The notes beneath the pieces are model-generated. The model was not told where the DNA came from, ran no database searches, and saw nothing but the letters and a program-made list of their open reading frames with translations. Shown piece after piece: positions 1-6,582 of a stretch of 33,736 bases of DNA. The number at the start of each line of letters is the position of its first letter. Within the stretch, counting starts at the first letter, position 1. The stretch spans positions 1 through 33,736 of the forward strand of contig JAFXJX010000098.1 of assembly GCA_017532025.1 (NCBI GenBank). Direction: 5' to 3'. The position numbers were made by a program, and so were the translations under genes. This stretch comes from Clostridia bacterium (GTDB taxonomy: Bacteria; Bacillota; Clostridia; Oscillospirales; CAG-272).

Positions 1-620
1 GCGGCGAAGGTAGCGGCGAAGGCAGCGGCGAGCTGCCGGTGCCGGGGAAGCCGGAGATCATAAGAGTGTATCTGTATCAGTTACAAAAGTATTATGACGG
101 CACGCCTTTATACTTCGAGCAAGATGACTATGAAATCATTGAACTCCCGGATGGGGTTGAGCTCGTGCTAAACCTCAATATCAGCCTTACCGACGTAGGA
201 TCTCTTTCGCTGTCCGATATTAACGAAAACTTATCCGATTATGTTACCTACCGGGTGTATCGGGACGGCAAAGACGTGACAGCCGAACACGTGTTGTTCT
301 TCGACACATTTGATTCCTCCTCCGAAGCTTATCTGCCTATCAGAGTGGATAAAAGACCGATCGTAGTAACATCGGCAAGTCAGACCAAGGTAGATGACGG
401 AACGCCGCTTGAAAACCACGATGTATTCATCTCCAAAGGCTCACTTGCGGAAGGACACCGCCTTGAAGTGAATGTAATTGGATTCATCGACATAGCAGGT
501 TCGGTTGAAAATGAGATAGCGAGCGCTGTCATTCTCGATGAATACGGCATGGATGTTTCGTCCAATTATGAGATCGAATGTATCCACGGAACTCTGACGA
601 TTTTACCGTCGGATGAGTAA
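1..620 (+). CDS. C-terminal part of a large cell-surface protein with MBG/YDG-like repeat domains (5' end outside window)
   Basis: The reading frame is open from the window edge (first full codon at base 3), so this is only the end of a longer gene; the GTG at 39 is not a credible start. It begins with a Gly-Glu-Gly-Ser linker (GEGSGEGSGE), followed by two related segments of about 90 residues, each opening with a (Y/D)DGTPL motif. The second ends in SNYEIECIHGTLTIL, the usual close of MBG/YDG-type bacterial surface repeats. Such domains are beta-sandwich stalk modules of secreted proteins. No LPXTG or hydrophobic anchor is present at this end, so attachment must lie upstream or the protein is secreted. 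Role unknown; adhesin-like is inference. Confidence 0.75.
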   Translation, partial: GEGSGEGSGELPVPGKPEIIRVYLYQLQKYYDGTPLYFEQDDYEIIELPDGVELVLNLNISLTDVGSLSLSDINENLSDYVTYRVYRDGKDVTAEHVLFFDTFDSSSEAYLPIRVDKRPIVVTSASQTKVDDGTPLENHDVFISKGSLAEGHRLEVNVIGFIDIAGSVENEIASAVILDEYGMDVSSNYEIECIHGTLTILPSDE

Positions 621-621
621 A

Positions 622-717
622 CAGATTCTGCGGAATCTGCTACGCAAAAAAAGGGGCTTTTTACAGCCCCTTCAAAGTAAAGACAAAGTCACTTTTTCGG
701 TGGCTTTGTCTTTTTTT
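622..717 (+). terminator. Two tandem intrinsic terminators after the surface protein gene
   Basis: A small hairpin (AGATTC/GAATCT, 622-640) is followed by GGGGCT (653-658) pairing AGCCCC (665-670). A stronger stem follows: GACAAAG at 682-688 pairs CTTTGTC at 704-710, with T7 at 711-717. The last has the clear U-tract of a Rho-independent terminator. Confidence 0.85.
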
Positions 718-931
718 GATACAGATCCAATTAGCCAATCAAAATTGGTTTGTTATATTTGATTGTTAGCGGTGGGAGCAAGTGTCAAGCCCTGCGGCAC
801 AAGTTGCCATTTTCATGCATGGGAGGCATCTTGACTCCGTTTTTCACTTTTATCTATAGCAAAATATCCTTGACACCTCTGTCGCGAATGTGTTAAAATA
901 AAGGCAAGAAAACAAAAGGAGTCGGCAAGTC
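718..931 (+). promoter_or_regulatory. Intergenic region with the promoter of the 932-3197 operon
   Basis: A good sigma-A promoter is visible: TTGACA at 870-875 and TTAAAA/TAAAAT at 893-899, spacer 17-18. An AAAGGAG ribosome binding site lies at 915-921, ten bases before the ATG at 932. Bases 718-869 hold no convincing gene or known element; the only open frames there are under 30 codons and lack a ribosome binding site. Confidence 0.75.
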
Positions 932-1459
932 ATGATACAAGCAAAACTATCCTTAAAATTTTACCTCATTGCCTGTCTGTTGCTCGGGCTTGTTGTATTC
1001 GGTTGGTACGGCGTTTTGTTTTTAAATGCCAACGAAATCCTCATGGAAGATAACACACCCATGGACACCGGCACCAAAATAATCTTCACCGTACTGCTCT
1101 CTCTTGTCCTTACCTCGTGGAGCATATCTATGCTCACCGTAATTCGTCAGATTCTGCTCGGCGCGGCTTTTACGATGGATGAAAACGGCATCCATGACAC
1201 CGCGACTGTAACGATCTTTTTGGCGTTTATCTTTGTAACGCCTGTCAAACAAATCCCATATGAAGCGGTTCAAAGTATCTCCCATAAAAACAACATTCTG
1301 ACACTTACGATCGATAAATCGAAAATAAAAGCGCTGTCAATTCTCAAGCCCTTGGTAAGAAAAGAATATCATTTCTTTTCAGGCTTCACCACCGAAAAAA
1401 ACAAAACCATAGAGGAAGCCTTATCCCAATTCATGCAGAAAGGCGACGAAACCGTATGA
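932..1459 (+). CDS. Small membrane protein, STM3941/bPH-like
   Basis: This is a 175-residue protein. Two hydrophobic helices (about residues 8-32 and 48-75) precede a soluble C-terminal half containing FTMDENGIHDT and an IPYEAVQSISHKNN strand pattern. That layout, two helices then a small PH-like beta domain opening F-x-(V/M)-D-x-x-G-I, is typical of STM3941/bacterial PH-like membrane proteins of unknown function. It is the first gene behind the promoter at 870-899 and overlaps the next gene by ATGA. Function is not known and the family assignment rests on pattern only. Confidence 0.7.
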   Translation: MIQAKLSLKFYLIACLLLGLVVFGWYGVLFLNANEILMEDNTPMDTGTKIIFTVLLSLVLTSWSISMLTVIRQILLGAAFTMDENGIHDTATVTIFLAFIFVTPVKQIPYEAVQSISHKNNILTLTIDKSKIKALSILKPLVRKEYHFFSGFTTEKNKTIEEALSQFMQKGDETV

Positions 1460-1968
1460 CTCAACAATCCCGAAACACCATCACACGCAAGCAGATCGAA
1501 GAGGAACTCTATTTTTACAACACGGCGGACATCAAGGCAACGGTGGTATTCTGCCTGTGTCTTGCGCTCTTTTTTGGACCTCTCACCTTTGGCATACTTT
1601 ATCTCATCATAACCGAAACCACAGATACAGCGCTCAAGATTGGGCTAAGTATTCCTTTGGGCGCTCTTTTCAGCGCGCCGATCTGGGGCAATCTGATCAA
1701 GTTAGCAAAGCACATTGCAAAAAGAAGCCTTTTGAAAAAGGGACTGTTCGAGGTTAAAATTCTACCCGTGTCCGACAAGTATGAAAGCAATCGCAATCGT
1801 AGCACGGTGCGACTGCTTGAATTTCCGAACCTCAAGGAAATTGCCGTTTCAAGCGCCACCTATTCGCTTGCTTCGTGGGGCGACGAGTTTTACGTCGTTC
1901 ATTACAAAGGCAAATCCAAAATCGAACTTTTGTATTCCCTAAAAACGCACGACTACAGGGAATTGTAA
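1456..1968 (+). CDS. Membrane protein of unknown function paired with the upstream gene
   Basis: This 170-residue protein starts at the ATG overlapping the upstream stop, so the two are translationally coupled. It has two predicted membrane helices (about residues 28-52 and 62-82), a basic loop (KHIAKRSLLKKG) and a soluble C-terminal domain of about 75 residues that may resemble the PH-like domain of its neighbour. The topology is the same in both proteins (two helices, then a beta-rich tail), suggesting a paralogous pair or a hetero-oligomer. No named family was recognised. Confidence 0.65.
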   Translation: MTQQSRNTITRKQIEEELYFYNTADIKATVVFCLCLALFFGPLTFGILYLIITETTDTALKIGLSIPLGALFSAPIWGNLIKLAKHIAKRSLLKKGLFEVKILPVSDKYESNRNRSTVRLLEFPNLKEIAVSSATYSLASWGDEFYVVHYKGKSKIELLYSLKTHDYREL

Positions 1969-1981
1969 AGGCGGTGACTGT

Positions 1982-2752
1982 ATGAAAACCTTTTGTTTTA
2001 CGATTGATGACAACATCCGTTTTATCAAAGAGCTGGAAGAAACGGGGGCTGAGAGTCTCTTTGACCACCCTTATCCTGCCATGCTGTGCCGACTGCACGA
2101 AAAGTTCGGCATCAAAATTCAGCTCAATCTCTTTTACCGCATGACGGGTTTTGATCTTTCCATGGCAAGTGACCGCTTCAAAAACGAATGGCAAGAAAAT
2201 GCCGATTGGCTCAAGCTTTCCTTCCATTCCGAGCGCGAAAACGTTTATCCGTATCAGCATTCCGGCTACCATGAGGTCTTTGGCGATTGCGGGGCGGTGC
2301 ATCGCGAGATTTTGCGCTTTGCTTCTGCCGCATCGCTTGCCAACACCACAACGGTGCATTACTGCCAAACCACACCTGATGGGACTCAGGCACTTGCGGA
2401 TTGCGGCGTGAAAGGTCTTCTCGGTTTGTTCGGCACAAACGAAAAACCGTCCACCTCTTACAGCTTGGACGAGGAAAAGGCATCTGAAATCCGAAACGGC
2501 AAGATCCTCACACTTGACGGCATGGCGTATGCCGCCATCGACATGATCGTAAATTCGGTAAAACACGAGAACATCACATCAACGCTTGCCTCGCTTGTGC
2601 CACGTGAAACACTCCGCGTGATGATCCATGAGCAGTATTTTTACCAAGATTATAAAGCCTATCAGCCCGATTTTGAAGAAAAGTTGACCACGGTTTTTGA
2701 AATTCTTAAACAAAACGGCTATGAAAGCCGATTCTTTGAAGAGATGATATAA
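1982..2752 (+). CDS. Divergent polysaccharide-deacetylase-like (NodB-fold) protein
   Basis: This 256-residue protein lacks a signal peptide. It begins KTFCFTIDDNIRF, matching the TFDD first motif of NodB-type carbohydrate esterases. LSFHSERENVYPY (about residues 79-91) occupies the place of the metal-binding HxxxH motif, and MIHEQYFYQDY near residue 215 recalls a late His motif. The second histidine of the classical metal site is not in its usual place, so activity is uncertain. Start: AGGCGGTG precedes ATG 1982. It lies 13 bases after a membrane-protein gene and 13 before a lipoprotein gene, all one operon. Cytosolic location is inferred from the missing signal. Confidence 0.6.
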   Translation: MKTFCFTIDDNIRFIKELEETGAESLFDHPYPAMLCRLHEKFGIKIQLNLFYRMTGFDLSMASDRFKNEWQENADWLKLSFHSERENVYPYQHSGYHEVFGDCGAVHREILRFASAASLANTTTVHYCQTTPDGTQALADCGVKGLLGLFGTNEKPSTSYSLDEEKASEIRNGKILTLDGMAYAAIDMIVNSVKHENITSTLASLVPRETLRVMIHEQYFYQDYKAYQPDFEEKLTTVFEILKQNGYESRFFEEMI

Positions 2753-2765
2753 AAAGGAGAAAAGT

Positions 2766-3197
2766 ATGAAAAAAATATCCCTTATCGCCCTTTTGCTCGG
2801 CGTGATTTTACTTCTGTCCTCTTGCGGCGGTCTTCCCACCGATGCCACCAAGCTCGTTGCCAAAATGGAAGACGAAGGTTATGAAGTCAGACGAACAATC
2901 GGAGATGACCGCATAGCGGAATACGTCGCGGAATACGGCCTTGTTCAAGGTGATGTTACCGCCATCGTACACGCCGAAAAGAAAAGCAAAAGCAACGATT
3001 TCTTGCTGACAATGGGTACTTTTCTTTACTGCAAAGACGAAAGCGTTGTTCTCACCTTGAAAAGCGCCATAGAAGAGTCTTTAAGAGAGCAATTCGGTGC
3101 GGTAAACAATCCTGCCTACCACAATTTCACGGTGAAACAAAAGGGCTTGATCGTGTTCTTCGGCACGGAAAAGGTCTGGTCTGTTGCCAACGATTAA
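2766..3197 (+). CDS. Small lipoprotein of unknown function
   Basis: This 143-residue protein has an MKK start, a hydrophobic stretch and the lipobox LLSSC at about residues 16-20. It is therefore predicted to be cleaved and lipidated and held on the outer face of the membrane. The mature part alternates hydrophilic strands and helices and shows no known motif. AAAAAGGAG sits just before the ATG. It is the last gene of the 932-3197 operon, closed by a terminator at 3200-3228. Confidence 0.7.
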   Translation: MKKISLIALLLGVILLLSSCGGLPTDATKLVAKMEDEGYEVRRTIGDDRIAEYVAEYGLVQGDVTAIVHAEKKSKSNDFLLTMGTFLYCKDESVVLTLKSAIEESLREQFGAVNNPAYHNFTVKQKGLIVFFGTEKVWSVAND

Positions 3198-3199
3198 CG

Positions 3200-3228
3200 A
3201 AAAAAGGAGCTAAAATAGCTCCTTTTTT
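3200..3228 (+). terminator. Intrinsic terminator, likely bidirectional
   Basis: GGAGCT at 3206-3211 pairs AGCTCC at 3217-3222 around a five-base loop. It is flanked by an A-run on the left and a T-run on the right, so it can serve the + operon and also the convergent gene ending at 3248. Confidence 0.85.
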
Positions 3229-3247
3229 CTGTCGGTAGGTATCATCT

Positions 3248-3475
3248 TTATGTAATTTCAAAGCATCCTTTAGAGTCTATCTCACAGCTGTCCATCGTAT
3301 TATTTTCTTCTTTACTTTTTGGATCAAATTCGGGAAAACAAAGCAAATAATAGTCACACTCGTCGCAACAACACTCAAAGCCTTGCTCTCCGTTGCCAAG
3401 ACAAACAGCAGGCTTTCCGGGTGTCAGTTCCACATCGGTAATATCGATTATCTTTTTTTGAGTATCCTTGCTCAT
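3248..3475 (-). CDS. Cysteine-rich 75-residue protein of unknown function
   Basis: The start is the ATG at 3475, preceded by a strong GGAGGAT ribosome binding site at about 3478-3484; an earlier in-frame start would lie on the wrong side of that site. The 75-residue soluble protein contains CLGNGEQGFECCCDECDYYLL with further cysteines later. The C-x8-CCC-x2-C pattern suggests a metal-binding or redox-active cluster. It has no signal peptide or membrane helix. The gene follows an approximately 210-nt structured leader ending in an intrinsic terminator, so its expression may depend on terminator read-through. No family recognised. Confidence 0.65.
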   Translation of the reverse strand: MSKDTQKKIIDITDVELTPGKPAVCLGNGEQGFECCCDECDYYLLCFPEFDPKSKEENNTMDSCEIDSKGCFEIT

Positions 3476-3490
3476 ATATCCTCCGCATAT

Positions 3491-3520
3491 AAAAAAGTGC
3501 GGCAACCGAAGTTACCGCAC
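3491..3520 (-). terminator. Intrinsic terminator in the leader of the Cys-rich gene
   Basis: On the minus strand GTGCGGTAAC pairs GTTGCCGCAC (one mismatch) around a C(UUCG)G tetraloop, followed by six U residues (3496-3491). It lies only seven bases upstream of the GGAGGAT ribosome binding site of the 3475-3248 gene, the placement of an attenuator. Confidence 0.85.
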
Positions 3521-3544
3521 CGAAAAACGCAAACCCCGATTGTC

Positions 3545-3700
3545 GCCAAACAAATTTAATAGAATCAGAGTATCTCTACCATAATCACTATCCGGAATTT
3601 GCGCTTTTACCAAATTCTAAAAATGATTATGGCAAAAAAGGGTATAATTATCCCATAAGAGAAAAAGATACCGCTAATTCTATTATTAAATTTGTTTGGC
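3545..3700 (-). ncRNA. Candidate structured RNA / riboswitch-like leader (closed three-way junction)
   Basis: Bases 3545-3560 are a perfect 16-bp inverted repeat of 3685-3700. Pairing continues inward: 3561-3565 with 3677-3681, 3570-3574 with 3667-3671, and 3575-3577 with 3658-3660. Two arms close the junction. One is 3579-3587 with 3624-3632, topped by 3595-3600 with 3612-3617. The other is GGG 3640-3642 with CCC 3652-3654. A minus-strand promoter (TTTACA, 17 bases, TATAAT) places the start at about 3700, exactly the outer end of the fold, and a terminator follows at 3520-3491. No known class was recognised; a mobile foldback element is the alternative. Confidence 0.55.
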
Positions 3701-3706
3701 ATAATT

Positions 3707-3735
3707 ATTATAGCACAATTTTTGCGCTTTGTAAA
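3707..3735 (-). promoter_or_regulatory. Promoter of the structured leader and Cys-rich gene
   Basis: On the minus strand TTTACA (3735-3730) and a perfect TATAAT (3712-3707) are separated by 17 bases. The expected transcription start is about 3700-3701. Confidence 0.75.
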
Positions 3736-3770
3736 TATATTTAGATAAGTTTTATAGTATTGGTAATAAA

Positions 3771-3845
3771 AAGCCGAGGTGGCACCACTGCATTTATTTC
3801 CACAAATACCAAAAAGCTCTGCCGAGTTGGCAGAGCTTTTTCTTA
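3771..3845 (+). promoter_or_regulatory. Orphan T-box-like core followed by an intrinsic terminator
   Basis: AGGTGGCACCAC at 3777-3788 contains GGTGGNACC, the core of the T-box that pairs with uncharged tRNA. AATAAA and TTTATT flank it and can close a hairpin. It is followed by a 12-bp stem (3812-3823 with 3829-3840) and a T-run, as in T-box attenuators. No Stem I/specifier region was found upstream and no + strand gene follows. It may be a remnant or a chance match. Confidence 0.35.
3812..3840 (-). terminator. Terminator for the minus-strand lipoprotein gene (bidirectional)
   Basis: The perfect 12-bp stem AAAAGCTCTGCC / GGCAGAGCTTTT around a five-base loop lies two bases after the stop codon at 3843. 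T-runs in both directions let it serve the minus gene and any + strand transcript. Confidence 0.8.
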
Positions 3846-4667
3846 TTTTTCATCGTCGGGAATATAGGATTTATACACTTTCTGCGTTTCTGCTTCTGGC
3901 GGGGTAGGGGCTTTCAAGCGCTTGCGCAGGAAGAAATACACCACCGCACCAATCGGAAGCATGATGTGAAGCGAAACAAGATCCTTCACGTGACCGATCA
4001 GGGCTGTATAATCAAAGATAAAGCTGATGGCAAAATCAAAAGCAAAGCTGCCGTCACCGTAGCTGAAGGAAAGGGTAACGATACCGAGAAGAATCAGCGA
4101 AATCCAAAGGAACTTGCTTTCGATTTTGCGAAGCGCGCAATCGATTGCCATCCAAAGAATAAAGGCAATTTCAAGGACCGACACACCAAGTGCCACCCAC
4201 TGCCAGTCTTTGGTTTCGTCAAGCGTGGAAACGGTACCTGAGGTTTCAATGTATTTCTTTAGGTTTTCTTCCGGCTCGCCCACCTGAAAACCGCTGAGGG
4301 ACCTTGTGCCTTTTTCCATGTTGGCAGAAAGCACAAGCTGCTTTTCATCAGAGAGCAGAATATACTGTGTGCTTTCGTAAACGCGACCGTCCTGTTCTTT
4401 CTCTGCGGTAGCGTGAACGTAAAGCTCATAGTCTTCAATCACCAGAAAGACAGGCTCAAACTTTTCGTAAAAATCATCAAACTCCTCCTGTGTGCAAGAA
4501 GCCGCCACAAGCGAAAAGGCAGTTTCGGTATCGCCTATTTTCATGGCATTCACCATGCGAACGGTCAGATCGCGAAGCGTTGCGCTTTCGGGAACGGTTT
4601 CTCCACAGGATGTGAGAAAAAGCAGCGGAATCAGAAGAAGAGAAAGAATGGCAATCAGACGTTTCAT
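3843..4667 (-). CDS. Membrane-spanning lipoprotein with an N-terminal extracellular domain
   Basis: The start at ATG 4667 is supported by a GGAGG at 4673-4677. The 274-residue protein opens MKRLIAILSLLLIPLLFLTSC, a lipoprotein signal with lipobox at about residues 17-20. An extracytoplasmic domain of about 130 residues follows (LRDLTVRMVNAMKIGDTETAF), resembling the small NTF2-like/DUF3887-type domains of Firmicute lipoproteins. After it come three or four membrane helices and a short charged tail. It has its own promoter and terminator. It lies next to, but apart from, the ABC exporter genes. Function unknown. Confidence 0.65.
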   Translation of the reverse strand: MKRLIAILSLLLIPLLFLTSCGETVPESATLRDLTVRMVNAMKIGDTETAFSLVAASCTQEEFDDFYEKFEPVFLVIEDYELYVHATAEKEQDGRVYESTQYILLSDEKQLVLSANMEKGTRSLSGFQVGEPEENLKKYIETSGTVSTLDETKDWQWVALGVSVLEIAFILWMAIDCALRKIESKFLWISLILLGIVTLSFSYGDGSFAFDFAISFIFDYTALIGHVKDLVSLHIMLPIGAVVYFFLRKRLKAPTPPEAETQKVYKSYIPDDEK

Positions 4668-4696
4668 AAAAGCCTCCAAAAGTGATCGATGCCAAC

Positions 4697-4725
4697 AGTA
4701 TAGCACAAAAAACAGGACTTTGCAA
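4697..4725 (-). promoter_or_regulatory. Promoter of the 4667-3843 gene
   Basis: On the minus strand TTGCAA (4725-4720) and TATACT (4702-4697) are 17 bases apart, about 30 bases before the start codon. Confidence 0.65.
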
Positions 4726-4736
4726 GAGAGTTTCTG

Positions 4737-5474
4737 TTACAGCTTGATTCTCTTATTGAAAAACATACCCACAAAAACAAATACGGCTATGTAGATCAGC
4801 GAGCCAAAAAGACATTCAAGCAGTCTTTCGGTGCTGACAGACAGCGACAGATCGCCCAAAAAGCTCGTCACCCAATAATTGTTCAAATTGATCTTTTTAA
4901 GCTTTAACAGCAGCTCCAACAAGCTGAGAACAAGGCTTGCCGCAATGGGAGACAAAACATAGGTGGCAATCGAAGAGCCGTTTTTGCAAAGCACCGAAGC
5001 GATGAAAAAGGCAAACAGCACCTCTGCCATGGCGGCAACGTACTGTACTGCCAAAACGGCAAAGTATTTGGCGCTTTCCACCTCGCCCACACCGTAAGCC
5101 AACGCGCCAAGCGCAAAGGCAAACAACTCCAGCGCCAAATACATCGCGCTTGCCGCAACGAGTGTGGCAATCAGCTTGGCAAAATAGACGCTTGTGTGCG
5201 AATAACCTTTGGCATAAATATTTTTAACGGTTTGCCGGCTGTAATCTTCACACATGAACAGAATCGCAAAAATGCCCGCAAGCAGAGTGAATGAACCGCT
5301 GTTCACCCCATCAAGCAATATATCAAACGCTTGGTAAGTTTCCTGCGTGATGCTGAAAATGATCTCGGTCAAGAGCGTCATCAAAAACAAAAGGGCAAAG
5401 CTAACCGTCGTACAAATATAAAAGCTTTTTTTCCTTGTAAGCTTCCGAAACTCAAACTGCAAGAGGTTTTTCAT
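4737..5474 (-). CDS. ABC-2 type transporter permease
   Basis: This 245-residue protein starts directly at the stop of the ATPase gene. MKNLLQFEFRKLTRKKSFYI is the cytoplasmic entry motif typical of ABC-2 permeases of BcrB/YthQ-type exporters. Six hydrophobic segments follow, at roughly residues 15-40, 55-75, 100-125, 135-160, 170-195 and 218-240. The YSRQTVKNIYAKGYSR-like loop (here DYSRQTVKNIYAKGYSHTS) after the second helix is characteristic of the family. Together with the upstream ATPase it should form an exporter; the substrate (peptide, antibiotic or lipid) cannot be told. Confidence 0.85.
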   Translation of the reverse strand: MKNLLQFEFRKLTRKKSFYICTTVSFALLFLMTLLTEIIFSITQETYQAFDILLDGVNSGSFTLLAGIFAILFMCEDYSRQTVKNIYAKGYSHTSVYFAKLIATLVAASAMYLALELFAFALGALAYGVGEVESAKYFAVLAVQYVAAMAEVLFAFFIASVLCKNGSSIATYVLSPIAASLVLSLLELLLKLKKINLNNYWVTSFLGDLSLSVSTERLLECLFGSLIYIAVFVFVGMFFNKRIKL

Positions 5475-6365
5475 TTATTTGCCCATCCTTTCGATAAAGT
5501 AATCTTCTACACCTTGGCTTTCGCTTATCACCTGATAGATTCTCACACGGCTTTGAACCAATTCTTCTACGATGAGCGAAACATCTTCAACCGGCGAAAG
5601 AATACGAAGAATTTGCCCGCTTTGATCAATTTGAATATTCGGATGGCAATTTGTCAGAGCGGCAACGGCAAGCGCAGGGTCGTTCACGATCAGTTTTACA
5701 GACGTGCGGGAACGTTCTTCAAGTTCAGAAGCAGTCAGTTCTTCTACCAACACGCCGTCTGCCATAATGCCGTAGCTCGTTGCAATCTTTCCGAGTTCGT
5801 CAAGCAAATGGCTTGAAATCAAAAAGGTCACGCCTTTGGCATTCATTTCCAAAATCACATCGCGCACTTCCTTGATGCCGGCGGGATCAAGCCCGTTGAT
5901 CGGCTCATCCAAAATCAGCATCTCGGGGTTGCCAAGAAGCGCAATCGCCAAGCCAAGGCGTTGGCGCATACCGAGTGAAAACTCACCCGCCTTTTTCGCG
6001 CCTGTATTTGCCAAGCCAACGAAGGCAAGAAGTCTTTTGATCTCCTCATCAGACGTGGGCGCAAGAATGGCAAAGCGTTTCAGATTTTCAAGCGCCGTTT
6101 CGTTTTGATAAAGCGCAGGCGTTTCCACAAGCGAGCCGATTTTTCGTCTTGCCGCGCCAAGCTCTTCGCCGCCGAACAGCTTGATTTCGCCGCTGTTTGG
6201 CGCGGTAATGCCAAGCAAAAGCTTCATCAGCGTGGTTTTGCCCGCACCGTTTTTGCCAATCAAGCCGTATATATCGCCTTTCTTGACGTGCAAAGACATA
6301 TTGTTAACGGCAGCTTTTGTACCGTACCGCTTCATCAGCGCTTTTGTTTCAATCACATATTCCAT
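5475..6365 (-). CDS. ABC transporter ATP-binding protein (BcrA-like)
   Basis: This 296-residue ATPase has Walker A GKNGAGKTT (about residues 38-46), the signature FSLGMRQRLGLA (about 128-139), Walker B MLILDEP with the following NGLDPAG D-loop (about 148-160), and a switch histidine in ISSHLLDE. The C-terminal 80 residues form the regulatory extension usual in BcrA/NatA-like subunits. The start at 6365 follows AAAGGCAG, and the promoter lies at 6399-6428. Stop and permease start are adjacent, so the two genes are co-translated. Energises export at the inner membrane face. Confidence 0.92.
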   Translation of the reverse strand: MEYVIETKALMKRYGTKAAVNNMSLHVKKGDIYGLIGKNGAGKTTLMKLLLGITAPNSGEIKLFGGEELGAARRKIGSLVETPALYQNETALENLKRFAILAPTSDEEIKRLLAFVGLANTGAKKAGEFSLGMRQRLGLAIALLGNPEMLILDEPINGLDPAGIKEVRDVILEMNAKGVTFLISSHLLDELGKIATSYGIMADGVLVEELTASELEERSRTSVKLIVNDPALAVAALTNCHPNIQIDQSGQILRILSPVEDVSLIVEELVQSRVRIYQVISESQGVEDYFIERMGK

Positions 6366-6398
6366 ATCAACACTGCCTTTCAGGAGTTTTCTGCCTAC

Positions 6399-6428
6399 AT
6401 TTTACCACAGACAGGATAGGGGTGTCAA
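6399..6428 (-). promoter_or_regulatory. Promoter of the ABC exporter operon
   Basis: On the minus strand TTGACA (6428-6423) and TAAAAT (6404-6399) have an 18-base spacer, 34 bases before the start codon of the ATPase gene. Confidence 0.75.
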
Positions 6429-6471
6429 GTTTTTTTCGATTTCACTTAGTACCCAACAACAAAAAGCCCCG

Positions 6472-6503
6472 TTGGTGCACCTGCGATAAAGCAGGTGCAC
6501 CAA
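6472..6503. repeat. Perfect 13-bp inverted repeat between two divergent promoters
   Basis: TTGGTGCACCTGC (6472-6484) and its exact complement (6491-6503) flank the six-base loop GATAAA. The hairpin sits between the exporter promoter (-) and the promoter at 6514 (+), starting only 11 bases before the latter's -35. It has no immediate T-run on the plus strand. On the minus strand a T5 run follows nine bases later, so it could be a weak terminator or an operator. Confidence 0.7.
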
Positions 6504-6513
6504 AAGCTTTATA

Positions 6514-6574
6514 TTGACAGCCTTTCTCTTGTATGGTATATTATTTATGAAATTCAACGACAAAAGTAAAGGAG
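6514..6574 (+). promoter_or_regulatory. Promoter and ribosome binding site of the 6583 gene
   Basis: TTGACA (6514-6519), a 17-base spacer and TATATT (6537-6542) are followed by AAAGGAG at 6568-6574, eight bases before ATG 6583. In-frame sequence upstream of 6583 overlaps the promoter and is not coding. Confidence 0.8.
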
Positions 6575-6582
6575 CTATTTAT

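Noticed and set aside
813..895. A 26-codon ATG frame in the intergenic region before 932
   Set aside because: It lacks a ribosome binding site and runs through the promoter of the next gene.
3545..3700. 6S RNA as an explanation for the long closed hairpin
   Set aside because: The size is close, but the central bubble is lopsided (a long strand with its own hairpin on one side, almost nothing on the other) and the RNA leads into a protein gene. I therefore left the class open.
4708..4738. Weak hairpin with T6 after the ABC permease gene on the minus strand
   Set aside because: The stem is short and interrupted, and the same bases form a better -35/-10 promoter for the next gene; I annotated the promoter only.
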